DNA of 51,178 nt from an uncultured Oscillospiraceae bacterium (GTDB taxonomy: Bacteria; Bacillota; Clostridia; Oscillospirales; Ruminococcaceae), in contig URGV01000013.1 of NCBI GenBank assembly GCA_900547455.1, positions 1 to 51,178 on the forward strand, read 5' to 3'. Positions 1-7,441 of the stretch are shown piece by piece. A model generated the notes under the pieces. The model was not told where the DNA came from, did no database searches, and saw only the letters and a program-made list of their open reading frames with translations. Positions within the stretch are counted from its first letter, which is position 1; each line of letters starts with the position of its first letter. The position numbers and the translations under genes were made by a program.

Positions 1-120
1 GACTTTCTCATCGGGGAGAAAGTCACCCGGGGTGGAGGGGCGGAGCGCCCTCCTCATGGGGGAGTGCAGAGGGGGCTGCGCCCCCTCGCATCGGGGTTTG
101 CAGGGGCCCCGCCCATGCGA
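1..120. repeat. GC-rich stretch of short inverted repeats
   Basis: No gene is visible here. At least two clean hairpins occur: positions 1-9 pair with 16-24 (GACTTTCTC/GAGAAAGTC), and 69-76 pair with 80-87 (GAGGGGGC/GCCCCCTC). A further imperfect GC-rich repeat lies around 34-53. The motif CATCGGGG occurs twice (near 9 and 89). None is followed by a convincing T-run, so this is not a standard terminator although it lies just downstream of the minus-strand gene ending at 121. Confidence 0.5.
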
Positions 121-1242
121 TTACTCGTCGTACAGCTCACAGAGCTGCTCAAAGGTCCAAAACGCCTTCAGCGCCGTTTTGCGCTGGGCCGTCGCGGGGG
201 TGATGATGAGCTGCTCGCCGTTCCACCGCAGGTCGACCACGATGTCCTCGTCCTGCAGGCGAATGACCTCCATCACGCTGGCGGGCATGTTGGTGTAGTC
301 GGCGGGAACGTGGACACGAAGTGTCTTGCCGTCAGCGGCGATGCGCACATCGGATTTTACATCCATCCAGAAGTTGTACCGCTCGGCAGCTTCCACGTCC
401 TGCGGGTCGGGGCGCTCGCGCTGCTCCATCTGCTGGACGGTGGGGGCGGAAGCAGGTTCGGCGGCGGTGCTGGTGTCCGCCGGCGGGGTGGTTGGCGTTG
501 GATCGGGGGTTGGGGTCGGTTCCGGCTCAGGCTCGGGTTCAGGTTGTTCAGGTGTATACTCACCCTCCTGTACATCCAGTGTCAAGCCACCATTGGCCAA
601 ACTGCCGGTCACATCAGACAGGGTGCAGCTTTTGTGATCGTCCGCCACCGTGATTGTTCCCAAGCCTCCTGAAATGCTTGCGCTCTCAAAGTAAAAGCCA
701 TCAGCCACATTGATGGTCACAGTCCCACCCTCTTTTATCCACCAGCTGCCATTTGCCTGCGTCGTACCTTCTCCTTCATAGCTAAAATTGGGGGAGGTAG
801 GTAGCTCATAGAATTGGTTTTGGGGTGGATTTCCCTGACCTATCGTTCCGCCATAGTTGTTTGTCACGGTGCCGATGTTATTTAACACGGTGCCATAGTT
901 GTTCACCACGGTGCCGTGGTTGTTTGACACGGTGCCACCTGAATAGTTGTTTGTCACTGTCCCTGGAACATCATTGCTCCATATGTTTCCAGTGTTGTTT
1001 GTCACCGTTTCATAGTTGTAGTTTACGGTGCTATTGTTTGTTGTCACAATCCCGTAGTTATGCTCCACAGTGCCACTGTTGCTCCCCACTGTACCACGAT
1101 TGTAGTTCAGCGTATCTCCGGAAGAAATATCCATTATTTGCCACCATGGGTTTTCTTCTATTGTATCTGCGCTCACCGTCATCCCCATCGTCATCACGGC
1201 AGCCAGGACGAGGGCCAGCAGTTTGGGTGTTCTGTTTCGCAT
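121..1242 (-). CDS. Secreted TVxNNxG heptad-repeat protein
   Basis: This 373-residue protein is not assigned to a named family. The ATG at 1242 is chosen because AAAGGAG lies just upstream and a signal peptide follows directly (residues 1-25, likely cleaved after VSA). Residues 43-134 are about twelve heptads of the form TVxNNxG, encoded by 21-bp DNA repeats. Residues 140-215 look beta-rich with aromatic residues. A proline/glutamate/threonine linker (PEPEPEPTPTPDP) precedes a C-terminal domain of about 90 residues beginning YNFWMDVK. That domain resembles, from memory, a domain recurring at the C-terminus of clostridial secreted proteins. There is no LPXTG signal, C-terminal membrane anchor or lipobox, so it is probably released or bound non-covalently to the wall. 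It has its own promoter and a hairpin-rich leader. The repeats suggest a beta-solenoid, which is inference. Confidence 0.75.
   Translation of the reverse strand: MRNRTPKLLALVLAAVMTMGMTVSADTIEENPWWQIMDISSGDTLNYNRGTVGSNSGTVEHNYGIVTTNNSTVNYNYETVTNNTGNIWSNDVPGTVTNNYSGGTVSNNHGTVVNNYGTVLNNIGTVTNNYGGTIGQGNPPQNQFYELPTSPNFSYEGEGTTQANGSWWIKEGGTVTINVADGFYFESASISGGLGTITVADDHKSCTLSDVTGSLANGGLTLDVQEGEYTPEQPEPEPEPEPTPTPDPTPTTPPADTSTAAEPASAPTVQQMEQRERPDPQDVEAAERYNFWMDVKSDVRIAADGKTLRVHVPADYTNMPASVMEVIRLQDEDIVVDLRWNGEQLIITPATAQRKTALKAFWTFEQLCELYDE
841..1113 (-). repeat. In-frame 21-bp tandem repeats
   Basis: About twelve degenerate 21-bp units encode the TVxNNxG heptads (residues 44-134 of the gene). Some units carry two extra residues (for example NIWSNDVPG), so the array is diverged rather than a recent expansion. 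It lies inside a reading frame and is not a CRISPR. Confidence 0.8.
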
Positions 1243-1280
1243 TTGGTCTGCTCCTTTCTTGTCTGTCCGGTACCCTTTTT

Positions 1281-1330
1281 GTTTTGCTTGTGTTCCTGTC
1301 AAGCAAAACAAAAAGAGCTAGCTCTTTTTT
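1281..1330 (-). promoter_or_regulatory. Two 5' leader hairpins
   Basis: Read on the minus strand, a perfect palindrome AAAAAGAGCTAGCTCTTTTT (1310-1329) is followed at once by a second hairpin with 10-bp arms GTTTTGCTTG/CAAGCAAAAC (1281-1290 with 1300-1309). The promoter at 1335-1363 would start transcription at about 1328, so nearly the whole leader folds into these two stems. The first is followed by a T-rich run and might terminate or stabilise the transcript. Confidence 0.55.
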
Positions 1331-1334
1331 GCTC

Positions 1335-1363
1335 ATTATACCACCTTTCCCTCCCGCTGTCCA
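1335..1363 (-). promoter_or_regulatory. Promoter of the heptad-repeat protein gene
   Basis: On the minus strand TGGACA (1358-1363), a 17-bp spacer and TATAAT (1335-1340) match the main sigma factor consensus. A TG one base upstream of the -10 makes it an extended -10 promoter. Confidence 0.8.
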
Positions 1364-1378
1364 GAAAAATTGTGCAGC

Positions 1379-1416
1379 GCAAAGGAGCGAAGTCGGTGAC
1401 GGCTTCGCTCCTTTGC
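1379..1416 (-). terminator. Hairpin after ptsI
   Basis: A perfect 14-bp stem (1379-1392 with 1403-1416) lies 55 bases beyond the ptsI stop. The T-run (five T) comes only about 11 bases after the stem on the minus strand, so termination may be inefficient. The hairpin may instead protect the 3' end of the mRNA. Confidence 0.5.
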
Positions 1417-1470
1417 CTTTTGGAGGGAGAGAAAAAGGTGGTATCTATTTCAAGAGGGTTCAGGATTTCG

Positions 1471-3180
1471 TTATGCTTTCACCTGTCCATGCAGGCAAGC
1501 GCCGACCTCGTCGGGGGTAGCGAGGGCCATCGCCTGTTCGGTCAGCTGCGCGGCCTGCTCGCCGCTCAACTCGCTGATGGTCTTGCGGGTGGCCAGCACC
1601 GAGGACGCGCTGACGCTGAACTCGTCCAGACCAAAGTGCAGCAGCAGCGGAATCAGCGCCGGGTCGGCCGCGGATTCGCCGCACATCCCCACCGGGATGC
1701 CGGCCTGCCGCCCCGCCTGGATGACGTTGCGGATGCTTCTGAGCACCGCCGGGTGCAGGGCAGTATACAGCTTTTCGACCTTGGCGTTGCCGCGGTCCAC
1801 CGCGATGGTGTACTGGGTCAGGTCGTTGGTGCCGATGCTGAAGAAGGCCGCTTCCTTTGCCAGCAGGTCGGCGGTCAGCGCCGCCGCCGGGGTCTCGATC
1901 ATCACGCCCACCTGGATGTCCGGGTCATAGGCGAGGTTGGCAGCTTTGAGCTCCTGCTTGCATTCCTCCAGCAGCGCCTTTGCCGCGCGCACCTCCTGCA
2001 CGCCGGTTACCAGCGGCAGCATGATCTTGATGTTGCGGTACTGCGCGCCCGCCCGCAGCAGCGCGCGCAGCTGGGTCTTATAGAGCTCGGTCTCCTCCAG
2101 ACAGTACCGGATGGCGCGCCAGCCCAAAAACGGATTCTGCTCCGCGCCCATCTTGAGGTAGGAGACCTCCTTATCGCCGCCGACGTCCAGCGTGCGGATG
2201 ATGACCTCCCTGCCCTGCATGATGCGGGAGACAGCGGCGTAGGCCTCGTACTGCTCCTCCTCATCCGGCATCGAGGGCCGGTCCATGAACAAAAACTCGG
2301 TGCGGAACAGACCGATGCCCTCGGCGCCGTTGTCCAGCGCCGCCTGCGCCTCCATCACGCTGCCGATGTTGGCATAGAGCTGATACTGCCTGCCGTCGGC
2401 GTCCACCGTCGGCTTGTCGCGGTAGATGGAGAGCATCGCCTTCTGGCGCAGCAGCTCCTCCTGGAGCTTGGTGTACTGGTAGAGCGTCTCGGTGTCCGGG
2501 GAGATCAGCACCTCTCCCTTGCCGCCGTCGACAATGGCGGTCTGGCCGTCCTGCAGCTGCTCGAGCGCCCCTGCAATGCCCAGCACCGCCGGGATCTCCA
2601 GCGCGCGGGCCAGGATGGCCGAATGGCTGGTCTTGCCGCCGATCTCGGTGACGATGGCGCTGATGTTTTCCCGCTTGAGTCCCACCGTCATCGAGGGGGT
2701 CAGGTCCCTGGCTGCCAGCACAGTGCCCTTGGGCACCGCCGACACATCCACGCTCTCAATCCCCAAAAGCAGTCGCAGCATGCGGGTGCGGATGTCCCCG
2801 ATGTCGGTGGCGCGCTGCTTCATCAGCTCGTCCTCGACGTTGGAGAACATCTCGATATACATCTGGCAGACGCTGTCCACCGCCGCCTCGGCGCAGCTGC
2901 CGGAGTTGATGGCGTCCTCCATCTGCCCCATCATGAAGGGGTCCTGCAGCATCATCACCTGGCCGGTGAGGATCTCCGATTCCTTCTGCCCCACCCGCTC
3001 GCGGATGTCCTCCGCCATCTTCTGAGTGATTTCGCAGAAGGTTTCCGCCGCCGCCTTCAGGCGCTCCTTCTCCTTGTCCTTTCCCTGGCAGATCACCTGC
3101 GAATAGTCCAGGCTCTGTTCCCGGATGCAGATGACCTTTCCGATTCCAATTCCGGCTGAAGCGCCGACACCTTTCAGCAT
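1471..3180 (-). CDS. ptsI: PTS enzyme I
   Basis: Phosphoenolpyruvate-protein phosphotransferase, 569 residues, the cytoplasmic enzyme that takes phosphate from PEP and passes it to HPr. The phospho-histidine motif GGKTSHSAILAR, the PEP-binding RTEFLFMDR segment and the C-terminal VGMCGES active-site cysteine region are all present, and length is normal for the family. The ATG at 3180 (MLKGVGASAG) is preferred over an in-frame TTG at 3210 because the GGGAAAGGGG ribosome site lies between them. It is the last gene of the fru operon, 34 bases after ptsH, so the general PTS proteins appear to be made together with the fructose permease. Confidence 0.96.
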   Translation of the reverse strand: MLKGVGASAGIGIGKVICIREQSLDYSQVICQGKDKEKERLKAAAETFCEITQKMAEDIRERVGQKESEILTGQVMMLQDPFMMGQMEDAINSGSCAEAAVDSVCQMYIEMFSNVEDELMKQRATDIGDIRTRMLRLLLGIESVDVSAVPKGTVLAARDLTPSMTVGLKRENISAIVTEIGGKTSHSAILARALEIPAVLGIAGALEQLQDGQTAIVDGGKGEVLISPDTETLYQYTKLQEELLRQKAMLSIYRDKPTVDADGRQYQLYANIGSVMEAQAALDNGAEGIGLFRTEFLFMDRPSMPDEEEQYEAYAAVSRIMQGREVIIRTLDVGGDKEVSYLKMGAEQNPFLGWRAIRYCLEETELYKTQLRALLRAGAQYRNIKIMLPLVTGVQEVRAAKALLEECKQELKAANLAYDPDIQVGVMIETPAAALTADLLAKEAAFFSIGTNDLTQYTIAVDRGNAKVEKLYTALHPAVLRSIRNVIQAGRQAGIPVGMCGESAADPALIPLLLHFGLDEFSVSASSVLATRKTISELSGEQAAQLTEQAMALATPDEVGACLHGQVKA

Positions 3181-3214
3181 TCTCACGCATCCCCTTTCCC
3201 GTATTGACAAGCGC

Positions 3215-3478
3215 CTATTCTCCCAGGCCCGCCTCGACCAGCGCGACCGCGGCCTTCAGGCACTCCTCTTCGCGGTCGCCGCTGCAGCAGATCTCGATCT
3301 CGCTGCCCTGCTTGATGCAGGCCGCCATCAGGTTCATGATGCTCTTGCCGTTGATCTCTTTGCCGTTAAAAACGATGGTGACGTCGCAGCCAAACGGAGT
3401 GAGCTCCTTGATGAAAAGCTGCGCCGGACGCATGTGCATCCCCATTGGGTTGACTACCTTTACATTTGCCGATACCAT
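3215..3478 (-). CDS. ptsH: PTS phosphocarrier protein HPr
   Basis: An 87-residue HPr that carries phosphate from enzyme I to the EIIA domain. With the ATG at 3478 the phospho-histidine in GMHMRPA is residue 15 and the serine in GKSIMNLM is residue 46. These are exactly the canonical catalytic and regulatory (HPr kinase) positions, and AAAGGAG lies at ideal spacing. An ATG two codons earlier (3484) is too close to the ribosome site. The active-site loop reads GMHMRPA instead of the usual GLHARPA. It sits between the EIIABC gene and ptsI. Confidence 0.95.
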   Translation of the reverse strand: MVSANVKVVNPMGMHMRPAQLFIKELTPFGCDVTIVFNGKEINGKSIMNLMAACIKQGSEIEICCSGDREEECLKAAVALVEAGLGE

Positions 3479-3549
3479 ATTCATCGCTCCTTTTTCTTTT
3501 GCTGATCTATTGCCGGATGACCCGGACTTTTTATTTCATCGATTGTATT

Positions 3550-5475
3550 TTATTTTGCCGCTGCGTCCTTTTTGAGCAGGCCCAGCATCAGCATGCCGAC
3601 GATGGAGCCGACCACCAGGGCGATCAGGTAACCAAAGACGTTGCCGACAACCGGGAAGACGAAGATGCCGCCGTGCGGTGCGCGCAGGGTGCAGCCGAAC
3701 AGCATCGACAGTCCGCCCGCAACCGCCGAACCAACGACGCAGGACGGGATGACGCGCAGCGGGTCGGAAGCCGCAAACGGGATTGCGCCCTCGGTGATGA
3801 AGCACAGACCCATGATGTAGTTGACCACGCCGGATTTGCGCTCCTCCGCGGTGAATTTCTTTTTAAAGAAGGTGGTCGCCAGCGCGATGGCAAGCGGCGG
3901 GATCATGCCGCCGATCATGACAGCCGCCATGATGTCGTAGTTGCCGCTGGCAATCGAGGCGGTACCAAAGACGTAGGCCGCCTTGTTGAATGGGCCGCCC
4001 ATGTCGATGCTCATCATGCCGGCCACGATGCAGCCGAGCAGGATCTTGCTGGTGCCGCCCATCGAGTTGAGCAGGTTGACGATGCCGCTGTTGATGGCGC
4101 CCATGATGGGGTTGACCGCAAACATAAAGACGCCGATGAGAAACACGCCGAACAGCGGGTAGATCAGGACCGGCTTGATGCCCTCCATGCTTTCCGGCAG
4201 CTTGTCGGCCAGCTTCTTGATGCCCAGCACCAGATAGCCCGCTACAAAACCGGCCAGCAGCGCCGCCAGAAAACCGCCGGAGATGGCGTTTTCGCCGGAG
4301 ATGTTGGTGAACGAGTTGCCGACCTTGGCGAGGTAGCCGCCGACGATACCGACCGCAAGACCGGGACGATCCGCGATGCTGTAGGCGATGTAGCCGGCCA
4401 GAATCGGGAGCATGAAGTTAAAGGCGGTGTCGCCGACCGTCTTAAAGAAGGCCGCCAGCGGGGTATTGGTGCCGAAGTTTGCGGGGTTGATCGAGTAGTC
4501 GTCCAGCAGGAAGGCAATGGCGATCAGGATACCGCCGCCGATGACAAACGGCAGCATGTGGCTGACGCCGTTCATCAGGTGCTTGTACAGCTGGCGGCCA
4601 AAGCTCTCGCTGCCAGCCTCGGCGGCAACCGCTTCCTTTGCGCCCTCGTGCTCATAGACGGCAACGTCGCCGCTCTCGATTTTCCGGATTAGCTCTGCTG
4701 CCTTGTGGATGCCGTCCGACACCGGCACAAAGATGACCTTCTTGCCGGCAAAGCGCGCGGTCTCGACGTTTTTGTCCGCCGCCACGATGATGCCGTCGGC
4801 GTTGGCGATTTCCTCTGCGGTCAGGCGGTTCTTGACGCCGCCGCTGCCGTTTGTCTCCACCTTGACTGTGACGCCCAGCTCGGCGCCGGCCTTTTCCAGC
4901 GCCTCCGCCGCCATGTAGGTGTGGGCGATGCCGGTCGGGCAGGCGGTGACTGCCAGCACCTGGTAGCCTTCCTGCTTCTGCATTGCCGGAGCAGCAGTAG
5001 CTGCTGCTTCCTCCGGATATTTTTCCTTTTCAAAGCGGTCGATGGCCGCAATCAATTCCTTCGGGCTCTTTGCGCCGCGCAGTGCCGCGACAAACGCCGG
5101 GTCCATCAGCAACACCATCAGGTGGGAGAGGATCTCCAGGTGCAGGTCGCCGTCCACCGGCGCCGCAATCATGAAGAACAGGTCGGACGGCTGGCCGTCC
5201 ATCGCGCCGTAATCTACGCCCTTCTCAAGCGTCATAGCGCACAGCGAAGGTGCGGTGACGGTATCGGATTTGGCGTGCGGCACCGCGATGCCCGCCTCGA
5301 TGGCGGTGCTGCTCATCTGTTCCCTTGCCAGGATGGCTTGCTTATAAACTTCCTTGTCCTTGAGGCTGCCGCTTTTTGCCTGAAGCTCCACCATCTGGTC
5401 GATGGCCTGCTCCTTGGTCTGAGCGGAAGCTCCCAGCAGAATTCTGTCCTCGCTGAGTAAATCAATAATCCTCAT
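3550..5475 (-). CDS. fruA: PTS fructose transporter subunit EIIABC
   Basis: A 641-residue fused permease that imports fructose and releases fructose 1-phosphate. Domain order is EIIA (about 1-145, active histidine in AVPHAKSD), EIIB (about 170-270, active cysteine in TACPTGIAHTYMAAE) and the membrane EIIC domain (about 300-640, multiple hydrophobic segments). The ATG at 5475 (MRIIDLLSED) has AAGGAG upstream; frames extending to 5544 overlap fruK and lack a ribosome site. It follows fruK by 13 bases and precedes ptsH by 71. Specificity for fructose is inferred from the A-B-C architecture and from the adjacent 1-phosphofructokinase; related mannose-type sugars are possible. Confidence 0.93.
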   Translation of the reverse strand: MRIIDLLSEDRILLGASAQTKEQAIDQMVELQAKSGSLKDKEVYKQAILAREQMSSTAIEAGIAVPHAKSDTVTAPSLCAMTLEKGVDYGAMDGQPSDLFFMIAAPVDGDLHLEILSHLMVLLMDPAFVAALRGAKSPKELIAAIDRFEKEKYPEEAAATAAPAMQKQEGYQVLAVTACPTGIAHTYMAAEALEKAGAELGVTVKVETNGSGGVKNRLTAEEIANADGIIVAADKNVETARFAGKKVIFVPVSDGIHKAAELIRKIESGDVAVYEHEGAKEAVAAEAGSESFGRQLYKHLMNGVSHMLPFVIGGGILIAIAFLLDDYSINPANFGTNTPLAAFFKTVGDTAFNFMLPILAGYIAYSIADRPGLAVGIVGGYLAKVGNSFTNISGENAISGGFLAALLAGFVAGYLVLGIKKLADKLPESMEGIKPVLIYPLFGVFLIGVFMFAVNPIMGAINSGIVNLLNSMGGTSKILLGCIVAGMMSIDMGGPFNKAAYVFGTASIASGNYDIMAAVMIGGMIPPLAIALATTFFKKKFTAEERKSGVVNYIMGLCFITEGAIPFAASDPLRVIPSCVVGSAVAGGLSMLFGCTLRAPHGGIFVFPVVGNVFGYLIALVVGSIVGMLMLGLLKKDAAAK

Positions 5476-5488
5476 AACACTCTTCTCC

Positions 5489-6403
5489 TTATTTGTTCTC
5501 GCACAGCGCATCAAACAGCGCCTGCGCTTCTGGTTTGGTTGCAAGCCCCTCGGAAAACGCGGTCGCGCTCCCCGTTGCAGTGCCCATCTTCAAGGCGACG
5601 CCATAGTCGCCGCTCTGCAGATAGCCGGCCAAAAAGCCCGCCACCATCGAATCGCCGGCGCCGACGGAATTTTTTACCGTCCCTTTCGGCGCCGCAATCC
5701 GGTGGAAACCGCCGTTTTCGTCGAGCAGGATTGCCCCCGCTCCCGCCATCGAGACCAGGACGTTGCGTGCGCCGCGCTCCTGCAGCTTGCCCGCATACTC
5801 CCGGATCTGCTGGTCGTTTTGAAGCTCCACACCAAAGATTTCCCCAAGCTCGATGTGGTTCGGCTTAATCAAAAACGGCTTATATTTCAGGACGTTGCAC
5901 AAGAGTTCCCTTGTGGCGTCCACCACCACCATAATCTGTCTGCCCTGCAGCTGCTGCATGATCTTCTCATAGATGTCGCTGGGCAGGCTGCCGGGGATGC
6001 TGCCGGCCAGGACCAGCACGTCCCCCTCCTGCAGCTTTTGCAGTTTGTCAAAGAGCTGCTGCAGGTGCTCCTTGCCGATTGCCGGCCCCTGGCCGTTGAT
6101 CTCGCTTTCGCAGTCGGCCTTGAGCTTGACGTTGATGCGGGTCATGCCGCTTTCCAGGTGGATAAAGTCGGTGTCCACCCCCATCGCGCGCAGCCCATCC
6201 TCCAGCGCCCTGCCGGTAAAGCCCGCGACAAAGCCGAGCGCGCAGCTTTTGACCCCGAGATTTTTCAGGACGGTGGAGACGTTGATGCCCTTGCCGCCAA
6301 ACTGAATCTCCTCGCTCCGGGTACGGTTGACCTGCCCCAGAGAAAAATGCTCCATCCTGACGACGTAGTCGAGCGCAGGATTAAAGGTCACGGTATAAAT
6401 CAA
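5489..6403 (-). CDS. fruK: 1-phosphofructokinase
   Basis: A 304-residue PfkB/ribokinase-family enzyme that phosphorylates fructose 1-phosphate to the 1,6-bisphosphate. The sugar-binding FGGKGINVS and the catalytic/anion-hole VGAGDSMVAGF motifs are intact, and the N-terminus MIYTVTFNPALDYVV is typical. The start codon is TTG at 6403, supported by AAAGAGGTGG six bases upstream; the first downstream ATG would remove the conserved N-terminus. Its start lies one base past the repressor stop, so the two are translationally linked. Confidence 0.95.
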   Translation of the reverse strand: MIYTVTFNPALDYVVRMEHFSLGQVNRTRSEEIQFGGKGINVSTVLKNLGVKSCALGFVAGFTGRALEDGLRAMGVDTDFIHLESGMTRINVKLKADCESEINGQGPAIGKEHLQQLFDKLQKLQEGDVLVLAGSIPGSLPSDIYEKIMQQLQGRQIMVVVDATRELLCNVLKYKPFLIKPNHIELGEIFGVELQNDQQIREYAGKLQERGARNVLVSMAGAGAILLDENGGFHRIAAPKGTVKNSVGAGDSMVAGFLAGYLQSGDYGVALKMGTATGSATAFSEGLATKPEAQALFDALCENK

Positions 6404-6404
6404 A

Positions 6405-7151
6405 TTAATCCACCTCTTTGATAATGGTCTGGCTCAGATAAATTTCGTCCGGCATCCGGTCGGTCAGGATGCACGCATCCCGGAGCGGGCAGATGGTGAC
6501 CGCCGCCACCTTGCCAAACTTGCTGGAATCGGCCAGCACATAACTTAGATAGGACCGCTCCACCGCCAGAGACTTGATGGAGGCCTCCTCCATGTCGGGG
6601 GTGGTGTAGCCCTGGCGCACCGCGATGCCGTTGGTGCCGATGAAGGACTTGGTGAAGTTGTAGCGCCCGATCGACTCCCTTGCCGCCGCGCCCACCAGCG
6701 CCTGGGTGCCCGGTTTTAAAAGTCCGCCCGGCACATAGACCCGCAGTCCCTTTTCCACCAGCCTTCTGGCGCACTCGATGCCGGTGGTGACAAAGGTCGC
6801 CTTGCTGTTTGTCAGGTATTCAGCCATCAACAGAGTGGTGGTGCCCGCATCGATAAAGACAAAGTCGTCGTCGTTGACCTGGGCGGCAGCGTAGCGCGCG
6901 ATGCGCTGCTTCTGCTCGACGTTCAGTTGGGACTTGGTGAGGATGTCCGGCTCCTGGCTCTGGAACTCGTCCTTCGGCAGCACCGCGCCGCCGTGCACCT
7001 TGCTCAGCTTGCCCTGCCGGTCCAGCTCGTTTAGATCCCGGCGGATGGTCGCCTCGGAGGCGCCGGTCTCCTGGCAGAGGTTCGCCACGCTCACCGCCTT
7101 CTTTTCCTCCAGCAGTGTCAGAATCTTTCGAATTCTCTCCTCGGCCAGCAT
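6405..7151 (-). CDS. fruR: DeoR-family repressor of the fructose operon
   Basis: A 248-residue regulator. Residues 1-60 form a DeoR winged helix (SVANLCQETGASEATIRRDL, LSKVHGGAV) and the rest is a DeoR C-terminal sugar-phosphate sensor fold with the DAGTTT and GTNGI motifs. The ATG at 7151 has AGGAGGG at good spacing. It is the first gene of the operon and lies directly behind a promoter overlapped by four phased repeats, so autoregulation and induction by fructose 1-phosphate are likely; this follows family behaviour and is not shown by sequence alone. Confidence 0.9.
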   Translation of the reverse strand: MLAEERIRKILTLLEEKKAVSVANLCQETGASEATIRRDLNELDRQGKLSKVHGGAVLPKDEFQSQEPDILTKSQLNVEQKQRIARYAAAQVNDDDFVFIDAGTTTLLMAEYLTNSKATFVTTGIECARRLVEKGLRVYVPGGLLKPGTQALVGAAARESIGRYNFTKSFIGTNGIAVRQGYTTPDMEEASIKSLAVERSYLSYVLADSSKFGKVAAVTICPLRDACILTDRMPDEIYLSQTIIKEVD

Positions 7152-7182
7152 GCAATTCCCTCCTGTCCTATCGGTTAAACTA

Positions 7183-7211
7183 ATTATAACACACCGTTCA
7201 CAAAAAATCAA
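7183..7211 (-). promoter_or_regulatory. Promoter of the fru-pts operon
   Basis: TTGATT (7206-7211), a 17-bp spacer and TATAAT (7183-7188) on the minus strand, 31 bases ahead of the repressor ATG. The -35 hexamer is part of the repeat array described next. Confidence 0.82.
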
Positions 7212-7245
7212 TCATTTTCAGTCAAATTCAATCAAAAATAATCAA
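7206..7245 (-). promoter_or_regulatory. Phased operator repeats for FruR
   Basis: On the minus strand the units TTGATTA (7239-7245), TTGATTG (7229-7235), TTGACTG (7219-7225) and ATGATTG (7209-7215) recur with an exact 10-bp period, placing them on one face of the helix. The last unit overlaps the -35. This is what a DeoR-type oligomeric repressor would be expected to bind; the assignment is inference. Confidence 0.65.
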
Positions 7246-7331
7246 CAAAGATGCGCGCTTTTTCTTTAGCCAAACGCACAATCCGCTTCCTGTTCCTCTC
7301 AAAACTGGTTTTTATTTTTCTTTTAAAGGTG

Positions 7332-7360
7332 ATGATTGATTTTGATTTTTTTACTGATTA
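7332..7360. promoter_or_regulatory. Possible second FruR site
   Basis: Related TGATTG/TGATTT/CTGATTA elements occur on the plus strand (GATT at 7334, 7338, 7344 and 7356), about 100 bp upstream of the main array. Spacing is less regular. The rest of 7246-7416 is AT-rich with no gene seen. Confidence 0.3.
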
Positions 7361-7416
7361 CCTTTCCCCGCTTCTAGCCCCTTATACAAGCAGAAGAAAA
7401 ATTGCATCAAAAAAAG

Positions 7417-7441
7417 AGGAGGGAAATTCCCTCCTCTTTTT
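7417..7441 (-). terminator. Terminator of mgtE
   Basis: GAGGAGGGA/TCCCTCCTC stem just past the mgtE stop, followed on the minus strand by a run of seven T. Confidence 0.85.

Noticed and set aside
1..120. Insertion sequence end or mobile element
   Set aside because: Inverted repeats are short and unrelated to each other, and no transposase fragment is present.
841..1113. CRISPR-like array
   Set aside because: The 21-bp repeats are degenerate, have no spacers and lie in frame within a coding sequence.
1060..3159. Long open frame on the plus strand opposite ptsI
   Set aside because: Same reason: shadow of a confident gene, rich in His/Arg/Leu, no start signals.
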